The position numbers were made by a program, and so were the translations under genes. A DNA stretch of 41,112 bases from a bacterium (GTDB lineage: Bacteria > Actinomycetota > Acidimicrobiia > Spongiisociales > UBA5794). The stretch is taken from the NCBI GenBank assembly GCA_024226255.1, contig JAAELU010000006.1, positions 1-41,112 of the forward strand, given 5' to 3'. The notes beneath the pieces are model-generated. The model did not search any database. It saw only the letters and a list, made by a program, of their open reading frames with translations, and was not told the origin of the DNA. Shown one piece after another: positions 8,785 to 17,652 of the stretch (positions within the stretch are counted from its first letter, which is position 1; the number at the start of each line of letters is the position of its first letter).

Positions 8785-8865
8785 TCCCGTTGAGCTCGCC
8801 AGAGCCCGTCGCAGAGCCAACATCCGAATGACGGACGCCGTCGACGCGGTCACTACGCTCCCCTG

Positions 8866-10050
8866 ATGTCCAATCGCCTTTCTCCCTCGTGGGTATTCGG
8901 TGCTCTATCGGCGGCTCTGTCTGCCGGCTACGGCGTGCTGTTCACCGTCGTGGGCGATTTCCGCGACGAGTACGGCATCAGCGAAACCGCAATCGGCCTA
9001 GTCATCGGCATCGGCTTCCTGGCGGCATTCGTGGCTCAGGTCTTCATTGCACCCATCGCTGATCGCGGCCGCGCCAGACAGCTCATCGTGATCGGCGTCG
9101 TGGCGAATGTCATCGGTCTGCTGCTGATTGGATTCGGCGAAAGCCTCACACCCATCCTGGCCGGGCGAATCATCTCAGGCATCGGCATAGGCACAGCCCA
9201 GCCCGCCATCCGTCGGATCGTCATTCTGGCTGACCCCGACAACCTCGGACAGAACCTGGGACGGCTGCTTTCGGCCGACGTGTTTGGCTTTGCCATGGGT
9301 CCAGCCGTCTCGGCAGTCCTGGTCGGTCCGTTCGGCCTCGAGGCGCCATTCCTGGTCGTCGCGACGGCAACCGCCCTCCTACTGCCACTCACCTTCCTTG
9401 TCAGCGCCAACGAAACGCAGCGAATCACACACCAGCGCCTGGCGTTGGATCTGCTGCGCTCTCGCGGCGTCGCTGGAGCCGTCGTGCTTGGCGCTGCAGT
9501 GTTCCTCATGATCGGTGCCTTCGACGCACTCTGGGATGTCGTCCATGAGGATCTGGACACACCGACTTGGATGGCGAACCTCGGCATCACTCTGTTCGCG
9601 GTGCCGCTGGTCATCTTGGGCCCCACTGGTGGGCGGCTCGCCCAGCGCGTCGGCCCATTCCGGATCGCCGCCTTGGGACTCGTCGCAGGAGCCGTATTCA
9701 TGTTCGGCTATGGCCAGTTGCCCACCGGCTCCTGGATCTTCGCGCTGGCAATGGTTCACGCCGTTACCGACGGACTCACCTTCGCCGCCTCTGGTGTCGC
9801 CATCGCGATGGCCGTGCCGGAGGAACGCCAAGCAGGTGCGCAGGGAGTCATGGGAGCCGCCCAGGCGCTGGTTGCCGGAATCACGGCGATCATCATCGGG
9901 TCCCTCTACGAAAGTTCGGGGCGGCCCGTCGCCTATGCCGCGGCGACGGTAGGGATGATCGTCTTGGTAGTCGTTGGCATGGCACTCGCCTCCAACGTGT
10001 GGCGCAGGCCCCGCACCCGAGACAGTGCCCTCAGCAAAGCCGCTACATAG
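8866..10050 (+). CDS. MFS transporter, drug-efflux-like
   Basis: A 394-residue, Gly/Ala-rich membrane protein with about 12 transmembrane segments in two halves, typical of the major facilitator superfamily. The loop between segments 2 and 3 (APIADRGRARQL) matches the MFS signature D-R-x-G-R/K. The fold and length resemble small-molecule or multidrug efflux carriers, but no substrate can be read from sequence. The ATG at 8866 has no strong ribosome-binding site. It appears monocistronic, between the terminator at 8763 and the CLCA-like gene. Confidence 0.88.
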   Translation: MSNRLSPSWVFGALSAALSAGYGVLFTVVGDFRDEYGISETAIGLVIGIGFLAAFVAQVFIAPIADRGRARQLIVIGVVANVIGLLLIGFGESLTPILAGRIISGIGIGTAQPAIRRIVILADPDNLGQNLGRLLSADVFGFAMGPAVSAVLVGPFGLEAPFLVVATATALLLPLTFLVSANETQRITHQRLALDLLRSRGVAGAVVLGAAVFLMIGAFDALWDVVHEDLDTPTWMANLGITLFAVPLVILGPTGGRLAQRVGPFRIAALGLVAGAVFMFGYGQLPTGSWIFALAMVHAVTDGLTFAASGVAIAMAVPEERQAGAQGVMGAAQALVAGITAIIIGSLYESSGRPVAYAAATVGMIVLVVVGMALASNVWRRPRTRDSALSKAAT

Positions 10051-10225
10051 CGGCACTCGAGCGGCCTAGCACCGACGCGCTCACCGTCCTTCCAGACCTG
10101 ATCGATTCGCTCAGCCCGGCGATCTGATCTGCCGAGACCGCGGATTGTGTGTATCAGGTCACGTACCTACGCGTCTCTTGTTCACTGGACGCGAGCGCGT
10201 TCTCACAGCTACCGGGAGGGGACCC

Positions 10226-12640
10226 ATGGGCAACGGATACCGAGACAGCAGCGTTCTCAACTTTCAGATCGCGGCGAACTACAACATGAGTGCAACGGAC
10301 ATCGGGCTCTGGCAACGCGCGTTCAGCAAGGCATCGGAGCTGATGTGGAATGCTACGCAAGGGCAGCTCAGGATCGGGACGATCTGGGTGTCGGAGGACA
10401 ACATGGGCGTCAACAACGCCGAGTTCGTTCTAGATCCGGCCACGGGCGGGCGGGCTCTGGGCACATGGGGCAAATTCGGCCAACTAGGTCAAGCGATCCA
10501 ACTTCCGGCGTACGCCCAGAGTCAGGTTCTGTCGATAATCCACGAGTTGGGACACCATCTGTGGACTCTGTCCGAGGAGTATGCCCGATCCGAAGGAGCT
10601 GCCATAGACGATGGGGCGGCATTGCCAGCAGGACACGGCAACACGATCATTCCGCTAGTCGACACAGATCTCGACGAGCCGGACGCCAACTACACGGGGG
10701 CTGACGTACTCCTCAAGTTCGCCGGCGGCGGATTGGAGACCCGCGAGATTTCCTCCAAAGTCGGCGACCGTATCACTGTGACCGCGGCGTTCTCCCAGAA
10801 TCCGCAGAACGACGAAAATGGGAGTCTGACCATTCAATGGGTCGACAACGTCGAGTGCACGGGCGATAGATCTACTGGTGCGTGCATCATGGAATTCAGC
10901 CGCGGCTCGGCCGGCACCCTCGCCTCTGACGGCACCTGGACACCTGCGAGCAACCCCGTTACCGAGTTTTGCACGACCGCCAACCACGACTCCGACGCCG
11001 ACACTGACCAGGAGAAGCGCCACGGAGAGGCTTGCTGGATGACGATTGTCGATCGGCCTGGGTTCACAGATCTCTCGTCGGGTGCGCCCGCGGCAACAGG
11101 AGCGGCAAGTACAACCATGCCCGCCGGTTGGACGGCGCCGCAGTGGATCGAACTCCAACCCAACGTTCGCCTTGCGCTGGTTCTCGATCGCTCGGGCTCG
11201 ATGAACCGTAACGGCGGCGCCCGCCTACTCGGCGTGAAGACGGGAGCTAAGTTCTGGATCGAAAACGCCGCCGTTGAGAGCGACGAACTCACGATCGTCT
11301 GGTACGACCCGAGCACCGACACACAGCTTGGATTGACTCCGATATCTTCACTGTCGGCCACGGAAATCCAGGACGAACTCGACGCCATCGAAGCTCAGGT
11401 AGCCGGAGGGAAAACAAACATTCGTGATGGCTTGGCTGTTGCTCTGTCCGAGATACTCAGTCCGGGCACCCTCGCCGCAACGCAAGCCTCCGTCCTGATT
11501 ACCGACGGAGCCCATAACCGACCCATCGGGACCGAAATGGATGAGGTGTTGCCGGACTACGACGCCGCCAATACGAACATCTACACGCTGGGGGTGGGTA
11601 CTGGAGCCGAGATGGATCTCGCCGGCCTAGACGACTTGGCCACTAGAGCTGGAGGAGTTGCCCAGACCGTGGGAGACGGGTCGGATGCGACTGCCATCCA
11701 AGACAAGATGATTGAGATCAATGCGGTGGTACGCGGGGGCATGCTTTCGACCACTGGCAGCGGCGGAGGGGACACCCGAGAGGTCGAGGACAAGATTGAC
11801 AAGAGGTTCGCGGAGGACCTCCCACCCGAGAAGCGCCCGACGCTGGACGAACTCGCTGAGGGATATGGTGTCGTGCACTGGCAGAAGATCCTGGCCGGCG
11901 AGCAGCTTCCGCACCGGTACACATGGTTCGGGCTGCAAATCGAGGACGGGGCGCACGCCGCTACGTTCACGTTGTCGCACGACAATGGCGCGCGGTACTG
12001 GATGTACCTCATCGATCCGACCGGCCAAGAGGTCCACCCCACAGCATCTGAGGTGCTTGCGTGGACGTCCTCACCGGAACCGTACGAGTTCGCCAAGATC
12101 AACAAGCCAGTCGCAGGACAGTGGATCGTGCTTGCTTTGAGAATCGATCGTGGACCCGCAGTCCACTCGCGCACGATTGCCGCCATCTCCCATCCCGAGA
12201 TCAACGTATTCGCCAAGGCCAATTGGACGGGGCCTGACTGCCCTGTCGGCATCTCAGCCGGCGCACGCCACATCGAGCTGCTGACCGGACTGCGGGCAAC
12301 CGCCCATCTACGCAACAGCGGTGGCAGCCCTATCGACCTGCCGCTCCATGACTCTCGCGGCGACGGGGACTACCGGGCATGGGCGGCGTTGCCGCCAGGA
12401 CGATATGAGGGTTATGTCGAGATCCGCTCTCCCGGTAATACTCCAGTGGCGGGACTCGACCACGCCATTCTTCACGCCGAACGGCCAGAGGACGTCGATA
12501 CCAGCCCCGTACGCCATGGTGCTTTTGTCCGCCATGTCCCGATCTCATTCACGGTTGGGCGAATTGCTCCACCGAAGGACTTCTCAGAAGAGTGGGAGGG
12601 CGAGGAACCCAAGCGGCCCTACAAGAAGGCTGCCAGGTAG
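10226..12640 (+). CDS. CLCA-like protein: zinc metallopeptidase + von Willebrand A domain
   Basis: An 804-residue protein. Residues 106-119 are HELGHHLWTLSEEY, a zinc-peptidase HExxH followed at the same spacing by a paired acid and Tyr; animal CLCA proteins have an HE..H..W....EY site of the same layout. A Cys-containing stretch with IMEF and later TEFC...NH...C follows, also reminiscent of CLCA. Then comes a VWA domain with the MIDAS motif DRSGS (Asp321, Ser323, Ser325) and SVLITDGAHN, and about 300 residues of beta-rich C-terminal sequence. The ATG at 10226 has GGGAGGGG upstream. No signal peptide or membrane segment is seen. CLCA proteins are self-cleaving metallohydrolases; similar self-cleavage here is inference. 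Confidence 0.85.
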   Translation: MGNGYRDSSVLNFQIAANYNMSATDIGLWQRAFSKASELMWNATQGQLRIGTIWVSEDNMGVNNAEFVLDPATGGRALGTWGKFGQLGQAIQLPAYAQSQVLSIIHELGHHLWTLSEEYARSEGAAIDDGAALPAGHGNTIIPLVDTDLDEPDANYTGADVLLKFAGGGLETREISSKVGDRITVTAAFSQNPQNDENGSLTIQWVDNVECTGDRSTGACIMEFSRGSAGTLASDGTWTPASNPVTEFCTTANHDSDADTDQEKRHGEACWMTIVDRPGFTDLSSGAPAATGAASTTMPAGWTAPQWIELQPNVRLALVLDRSGSMNRNGGARLLGVKTGAKFWIENAAVESDELTIVWYDPSTDTQLGLTPISSLSATEIQDELDAIEAQVAGGKTNIRDGLAVALSEILSPGTLAATQASVLITDGAHNRPIGTEMDEVLPDYDAANTNIYTLGVGTGAEMDLAGLDDLATRAGGVAQTVGDGSDATAIQDKMIEINAVVRGGMLSTTGSGGGDTREVEDKIDKRFAEDLPPEKRPTLDELAEGYGVVHWQKILAGEQLPHRYTWFGLQIEDGAHAATFTLSHDNGARYWMYLIDPTGQEVHPTASEVLAWTSSPEPYEFAKINKPVAGQWIVLALRIDRGPAVHSRTIAAISHPEINVFAKANWTGPDCPVGISAGARHIELLTGLRATAHLRNSGGSPIDLPLHDSRGDGDYRAWAALPPGRYEGYVEIRSPGNTPVAGLDHAILHAERPEDVDTSPVRHGAFVRHVPISFTVGRIAPPKDFSEEWEGEEPKRPYKKAAR

Positions 12641-12702
12641 TCGGACATGTTGGCGAGGAGGCCGGGTCGCCAAGCGCAAGCTGAGCGATCCGCCTCCGCC
12701 GC

Positions 12703-13175
12703 CTACCAGCGGTGGTGGACCGAGGGGCGGATGAACTCGTCGTAGATTCCAGCGATCCGGCCATCGTGATGCCGTCGAGCGGCACGAGATCCGATGCCGC
12801 CGTGTTGTCGATCACCTGCGTCGGGGTCTTGGCTCCGGGAATGACCGTCGACACCCCCTCGAACATGAGTATCCAGCGCAATGCCAGCTGGGCCAACGTC
12901 GCTCCATCCGGGACCAGTCCGCGCAGGGCGTCGACCGCCGCTAGGCCTTGATCGAAGGGCACGCCGGAGAAGGTCTCGCCCATATCGAAGGCCTCACCCT
13001 TACGATTGAACGTACGGTGGTCGTCGGCTGCGAACCTCGATGATGCCGACATCTTGCCGGTGAGCAATCCGCTCGCCAGAGGCACTCGCACGATGACCCC
13101 GACCCCCGTCTCGGCGGCGCGGGCTTCTGCGAGTTGTGTGGCCAGGTCGTGGATCACCAGCGCTGCGTCACCCAA
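12703..13175 (-). pseudogene. Broken aldo/keto reductase (5'-truncated, frameshifted)
   Basis: The minus strand encodes the C-terminal half of an aldo/keto reductase: TGVGVIVRVPLASGLLTGK, then LAQLALRWILMF and STVIPGAKTPTQVIDN, all typical of the family. The N-terminal half with the catalytic Asp-Tyr-Lys-His residues is absent; upstream sequence has no barrel strands. Near 12759 the frame shifts: in the other frame the expected ending (IAGIYDEFIRPSVHHRW, then TAG at 12703-12705) continues, and one extra C after GCC would restore a single frame. Without it, translation runs on to 12549 in a nonsense tail. A sequencing error could explain the shift but not the missing half. Confidence 0.8.
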
Positions 13176-13229
13176 CGGCTGACCATCGTCTCCTCGGGAG
13201 AGGAGGGGCGCATCAGTGAGCGCGTGCGC

Positions 13230-14492
13230 CTAATGGGCTCTCGCGTCATCGATTAGCTTCAGAGAGCTTTTAGCGAAACGTTCTCCGAGTGTCTTGTAGC
13301 CGTCTGCCGAATAGTGCAAGTCATTCTCGATTGGTTTGCCGTCGCGATTCACACCGTCATTCAGGTCATCGGTGCTCACCCACGAGAACTGCGGGCTCGA
13401 ATCGGCTACTTCCACTTGAATGTTGCGCACCATGGTCCAGTGAGGGTGCGATTCGTTGTCCATGTCGAAATCACTCAGCCTTCCAATGACGAAGTGCACA
13501 TCTTCACGGCCGAGATCTTCGCTGAGCTGTCGGTGTAGTCCGTGCAGGCTCGATTCGTACACCGGTCCAAATTGCATCTTGGCGTCGCGCTCACCCTGCA
13601 TCCAGATGAACGTGACCGAGGCCAGCTCCTGTCCCGTGATCGCCAGATTCACCTTGTCCATCAGGCGCTCATATAGGTCGCCGGTTGTTTCAGGCTTGGT
13701 CCCATCCGGCGATCTCCACTCCTTGTACCATCGCCGGATTGGCTGGCCGCCGAGCGCATCTTGGACAACGATCACGTTCTCTTTGCCGAGCGCATGATTC
13801 ACGGCGGGTATGAATGCTTCTTGAGGGCGATGGCGCACCATGTTGGACTGCCCGGAAAGCACAAACAGATGCTTGCGGCCCTCGTCGGATTCCTCCCAGC
13901 CCCGTAGCAGGTCGCTGTGGGGTCCACCATAGAGTGAGTCGGTGCCGCGGCCGCCCTCCATCGTGTCGCGTCCTCTGCCTCCCAGCAGCAGGTCGTCACC
14001 TGGTCCGCCCGAGATCTGATCGCCCCCAGGTCCGCCGAAGATCGTGTCTTTGCCGCGGCCGCCGAGAAGCTCATCCCGGCCTGATCCTCCGCAGATCAGG
14101 TCTGCACCGTCGTCTCCAACAATTCGATCATCGCCCTTCAGACCCACGATCACGTCATCGCCCTCGGTCCCAACTATCACGTCATCAGCATTTGAGCCCA
14201 CGATCGTTGCAGGCGAGCCACCACACGTTGGCATGCCCAGGCCAGATGCACGAGGCGAAACGGCAACCATCGCTCCGGCGATCAGCATCGCCAGTACGGC
14301 CACACAGCTGGCACGATGCGCGCCACCACGGCTTGTCGGGCGCCCCGGGTGTACGGGATCGGCTCTGGACTCAGACGAGCCGCTCGGAGTGAGCGCACCG
14401 GAATGATCGGCAATCCGGCACCGTACGGCGGCTGCCGGCGCTGTTGCGGCCGATGGAGGGAACAGGGCCTTGAGTGTGACGAGAACCTTCAT
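13230..14492 (-). CDS. RTX-repeat protein with SGNH/sialate O-acetylesterase-like domain
   Basis: About 420 residues. A hydrophobic segment at residues about 60-82 (CVAVLAMLIAGAMVAV) is a late signal peptide or anchor. Residues about 95-190 are ten or so RTX nonapeptides of the GGxGxDxh type, which fold into a calcium-filled beta-roll. The last 225 residues are an SGNH hydrolase related to sialate O-acetylesterases and acetyl-xylan esterases: SGQSNM with nucleophile Ser216, WMQGERDA, and DLHYSADGY with His393. It is probably a calcium-dependent secreted carbohydrate esterase; the substrate is unknown. The start is uncertain: no ribosome-binding site is clear and the 60-residue N-tail is odd. 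Confidence 0.85.
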   Translation of the reverse strand: MKVLVTLKALFPPSAATAPAAAVRCRIADHSGALTPSGSSESRADPVHPGRPTSRGGAHRASCVAVLAMLIAGAMVAVSPRASGLGMPTCGGSPATIVGSNADDVIVGTEGDDVIVGLKGDDRIVGDDGADLICGGSGRDELLGGRGKDTIFGGPGGDQISGGPGDDLLLGGRGRDTMEGGRGTDSLYGGPHSDLLRGWEESDEGRKHLFVLSGQSNMVRHRPQEAFIPAVNHALGKENVIVVQDALGGQPIRRWYKEWRSPDGTKPETTGDLYERLMDKVNLAITGQELASVTFIWMQGERDAKMQFGPVYESSLHGLHRQLSEDLGREDVHFVIGRLSDFDMDNESHPHWTMVRNIQVEVADSSPQFSWVSTDDLNDGVNRDGKPIENDLHYSADGYKTLGERFAKSSLKLIDDARAH

Positions 14493-14783
14493 GACCGCAC
14501 CATGCAGTCCGGCTATCAAGCCACAGGCGCGTCGGAGTCAGCAGCGCATCAAAACTGTCAAAAGGACATCAAACCGCCTGGTGTCGGTGGGCGATGGGCC
14601 GATCGGGGCCACATTCAGACCAGGATCCCGTGGCGGGCAACAGCTCGGCAGGGACATCCTGTTGTGCCGTGTCGTCGTCGGCATCGTCGCCGCTATCGAG
14701 AAGTGAACCGATAGCCTGCGATCGACCGTCCTCGTCTCCATTGCGGACTTGCCTGCCAACGGATTCATCCGCGGCGCGTTCGT

Positions 14784-16961
14784 TCAGTCCGAAATCCTCG
14801 TGATGGTGGTTCCGGACATATCCGGGACCCAAAGAAAGCCGTGAGCGCTCAGCGGGTTCCCCGGTCTCCCGTCGACCTTGAACTCGTTGACCGCATGCGT
14901 ATCTGGATCGATACGGATGACCTCGCCGTCGTCCGGAACGGCCGCCCAGAAGACTCCCTCGTGAACCGTCAGGTTGGTCGTCTGGCGACCGGTGTATATG
15001 GCGGCGCCCTTTCTTCGTCGTGCAGTGTCGATTGGAATGATGCTTTCGGTCACTACGTCTGAGACCCACACCACCCCATTCACCAGCAAAGGTGGCGATA
15101 GCTTCCCACCGATGGGGAGTGTGACCTCAACGCGGTGCTTCAACGTGTCAATGATGGTCACAGTGCCGTCGTCGCGGTTGACGATCCAGATCTCGTCTCC
15201 TACGAGGATCGGAGGATGCGCCCCTTTACCGAGGGTGACAATGGTTTTCGGGTCGGTTTCGGAGAAAGGGTCGACGCGGGTTACCTCGCCTGAGTCGCGA
15301 CCCACGACCCAGAGGCCGCCGTTCGCAAAGACGGGCGTCATCGGGACCCCAGACAACGTGATCTCTCGCTCAATCTTGAATGTCTCACGGTTGATTCCGA
15401 CGAGCTTGAAATCCTCGCGGGCGGCAACCCAGACCCGTCCACCGGCACGAACTGGGGTATCCAGTCGCTCGCCGACTCGGATCGATCTGATGGTGCTGAG
15501 CGAGGATTTGTCGACCACGACGAGTAGACCGCCGACCCGGCTCGGCACCCAGAGCCTGCCGTCCAGATCGAGCGGGCGTGTTGGGTTGTCACCAACCGAG
15601 ACTTTGACCCAATCTGTCGTGACTGGGTCGATCCGGACGATGGCTGCCTCGTCGGTCAGCGTGGACCAAATGGCAGAATCATCCGCGAACACTATCTGGG
15701 GCCCTTTGCCGACCTGAATCGTTCGGACTTTCGGTTGACCGGGCGCTGTGGTGCTGTCAGGTACGGTCTCGTCGGGCGGCGCCTGGGTCGTCGGCGGAGA
15801 TGCGGGAGTAGCCACCTGCGCTGACGCGGAAATCGCCGTTGTGGTCGGGGGACTGCTAGTGGGCGCCGTCGTCGTGTCGGAGCCACCAGTCACGTTTGCG
15901 TAGAGGACTGCGCCGAGGACCGCTGCAATGCCGACCAAGCCTGCCAAAAGGGCGAAGCGGCCCGGAGAGGAGCCCTCGGCGGAGGGCACAGATCCGTCAG
16001 GAGGCGGCCCCGTATCGTCGCCCTGGACGGTCTCGGTGTCGGCCGCCGCATCCGGGGCTCCGTCGTTCGATGTCATGTGGAGAACCGGTGCGATCTCTTC
16101 CGGGTCCTCTTCGACGTCAACCAGGTGGAGGGCCGGCGGGTTCGGCGTACTCACAGGTGTCCGCGGTGGCTGTCTGACCTGTGCCGGAGGGGCTCTCAGC
16201 GCCGCCGCCATCGGGTTCGGGGGATCCAGGGACAGGTCGGGACTCTGTTCGAGAATCTGCTGTTCGAGCTGACGCAGTTCCGGAGAGGCGTCGATACCGA
16301 GCTCCTCTGCCAGGCTCTTGCGGGTTCGCTGGTACGCCCGCAGCGCTTCTGCCTGTCGCCCGGATCTGTAGAGCGCCAGCATGAGTTGCGAATGGAATGT
16401 TTCGCGAAAGGGATGCTCCGTCGTCAACGCTTCGAGTTCACCGATCAGCGCGAGGTGTTGACCGCAGGCGAGATCGGCATCGATCCTGGTTTCGAGGGCC
16501 CCCATTCGCAACGCGCCTAGCTGGGTTATGTGAAGATCGAGATCGCGCCCTGCGTCCACGTCCTGAAACGGCTGGCCGCGCCACATCTCGAGGGCAGCGC
16601 GCATTTGGCGGGAGGCAGCTACACAATCCTGCGGGAGGAGAGCGCGAGCATCCTGAACCTGCTTGGCGAATTCGATGGAATCGACGGTTGAGTCGTCGAG
16701 CTGCAGCTTGTACGCGTGGCCGCTCGAAATGATGATGTCGCCCAGCCGGCCTCGCAGATTGGAGACGTACGTCTGTACTGAGTGGCGGGCCCCGTCGCCG
16801 GCGTCCTCGCCATAGATCTCGTCGACGAGACGATCAGTTGTGATGGTTTGCCCTGCGTTGGCTACGAGAAGTGCCAACACCGTGCGCTGCTTGCGGCCCC
16901 CCGGGTCTACTCGCCCACTCTCATCGAGTACCTCTAAAGGGCCGAGTACCCGGAACTCCAT
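14784..16961 (-). CDS. Membrane-spanning BTAD regulator with extracellular beta-propeller
   Basis: A 725-residue protein. Residues 1-95 are an OmpR/SARP-type winged helix (MEFRVLGPLEVLDESGRV; SVQTYVSNLRGRLG) and about 100-245 the BTAD helical domain (ALRAYQRTRKSLAEELGI). A Pro-rich cytosolic linker precedes one membrane helix near residues 330-355 (LLAGLVGIAAVLGAVLYANV). After a Ser/Thr/Pro linker, residues about 400-725 contain eight consecutive repeats of roughly 40 residues, each with a WV- or IW-type strand and a V..ID turn, typical of a YVTN-like beta-propeller. The layout suggests a one-component transmembrane sensor that binds a ligand outside and DNA inside. The ligand and target genes are unknown. 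Confidence 0.9.
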   Translation of the reverse strand: MEFRVLGPLEVLDESGRVDPGGRKQRTVLALLVANAGQTITTDRLVDEIYGEDAGDGARHSVQTYVSNLRGRLGDIIISSGHAYKLQLDDSTVDSIEFAKQVQDARALLPQDCVAASRQMRAALEMWRGQPFQDVDAGRDLDLHITQLGALRMGALETRIDADLACGQHLALIGELEALTTEHPFRETFHSQLMLALYRSGRQAEALRAYQRTRKSLAEELGIDASPELRQLEQQILEQSPDLSLDPPNPMAAALRAPPAQVRQPPRTPVSTPNPPALHLVDVEEDPEEIAPVLHMTSNDGAPDAAADTETVQGDDTGPPPDGSVPSAEGSSPGRFALLAGLVGIAAVLGAVLYANVTGGSDTTTAPTSSPPTTTAISASAQVATPASPPTTQAPPDETVPDSTTAPGQPKVRTIQVGKGPQIVFADDSAIWSTLTDEAAIVRIDPVTTDWVKVSVGDNPTRPLDLDGRLWVPSRVGGLLVVVDKSSLSTIRSIRVGERLDTPVRAGGRVWVAAREDFKLVGINRETFKIEREITLSGVPMTPVFANGGLWVVGRDSGEVTRVDPFSETDPKTIVTLGKGAHPPILVGDEIWIVNRDDGTVTIIDTLKHRVEVTLPIGGKLSPPLLVNGVVWVSDVVTESIIPIDTARRRKGAAIYTGRQTTNLTVHEGVFWAAVPDDGEVIRIDPDTHAVNEFKVDGRPGNPLSAHGFLWVPDMSGTTITRISD

Positions 16962-17175
16962 AACTGAACCGTACTCTTGTCAGCCCACGGCCGCCGCCGA
17001 CGAGAGAGAAGCATTCGCTCGGGATGTTGACGCGATGGCGCCGCACGGACGCAGGTCGGCCACGAAAATGGCGGCGCCGCGACGGCCGAGTGGGTTCGGA
17101 CGGTCGGTCGCGAATCGGACCCCGGCCTGAGGCCCAACATGGCGTATCCGCGCGTCCTCTGAGTGCTAGCGGCTT

Positions 17176-17517
17176 TCAGTGAGCAAGGTCCAGGTTGCGC
17201 GTGATCGTGCGCTGGACTCCGGTCAATTCCTTCAACATCTCCGTGTAGAGAGGTAGTCGTGATGGTGCACAGCACCCGATTTGCAGACTTCCGATCTGCG
17301 CGCCGGCATCCTCGAGATGCGCAAGCGTGGCGGTACTTCCCGAAGCGTCCTCATCGAGGCCCCGGATGCCGGCACGAACCTCGGACAGCGTGTGGGACAG
17401 CTTCGCCATACGCGGGCTGCGGCCCGGAACGCAGCAGTTGGCATCCAGCTCGGCCAACGCGACTTCGGCCTTGCCTACCGCCTCGAGGGCGTACTCGTAT
17501 GTTGGGAGCTCGCTCAT
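17176..17517 (-). CDS. Small protein with duplicated CCxPxR motif, likely metal-related
   Basis: A 113-residue, mostly helical protein not assigned to a family. It is an internal duplication: residues about 10-57 and 64-112 align, each with a helix, then Cys-Cys (28-29 and 82-83) in CCVPGRSP / CCAPSRLP, then a second helix (LSEVRAGI / LTGVQRTI). Two CC pairs in a predicted four-helix arrangement would make a good soft-metal site. The ATG at 17517 fits best although no strong ribosome-binding site is seen; a longer frame to 17709 would run through the csoR operator. It is divergent from csoR-copZ-copA with the CsoR operator between them, so copper-responsive expression and copper binding are reasonable inferences. 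Confidence 0.75.
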   Translation of the reverse strand: MSELPTYEYALEAVGKAEVALAELDANCCVPGRSPRMAKLSHTLSEVRAGIRGLDEDASGSTATLAHLEDAGAQIGSLQIGCCAPSRLPLYTEMLKELTGVQRTITRNLDLAH

Positions 17518-17594
17518 GTTGGCGACACCATAGCCTTGACTGCGGCCTCCGCAGGTGGCCCGATCGTCTGGCCACCTAGCTTTTCTGAGGGTAA

Positions 17595-17623
17595 TATACC
17601 CCTCCCCTCGTGGGGTGGGAATA
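17595..17623. promoter_or_regulatory. CsoR-type copper operator
   Basis: An imperfect palindrome with a TATACCC left arm and GGGAATA right arm around C-run/G-run cores, matching the known layout of CsoR boxes. It lies 29 bp before the csoR start, directly after a TAATAT hexamer (17592-17597) that could be the -10 element. It also lies upstream of the divergent CC-repeat gene. Confidence 0.8.
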
Positions 17624-17652
17624 GCAATACTAGCGACAGGTTGAAAGGCGCC

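Noticed and set aside
14569-14783. Acidic peptide frame continuing past the BTAD-propeller stop in another frame
   Set aside because: The propeller ends naturally at its stop; no start or ribosome-binding site supports a separate gene.
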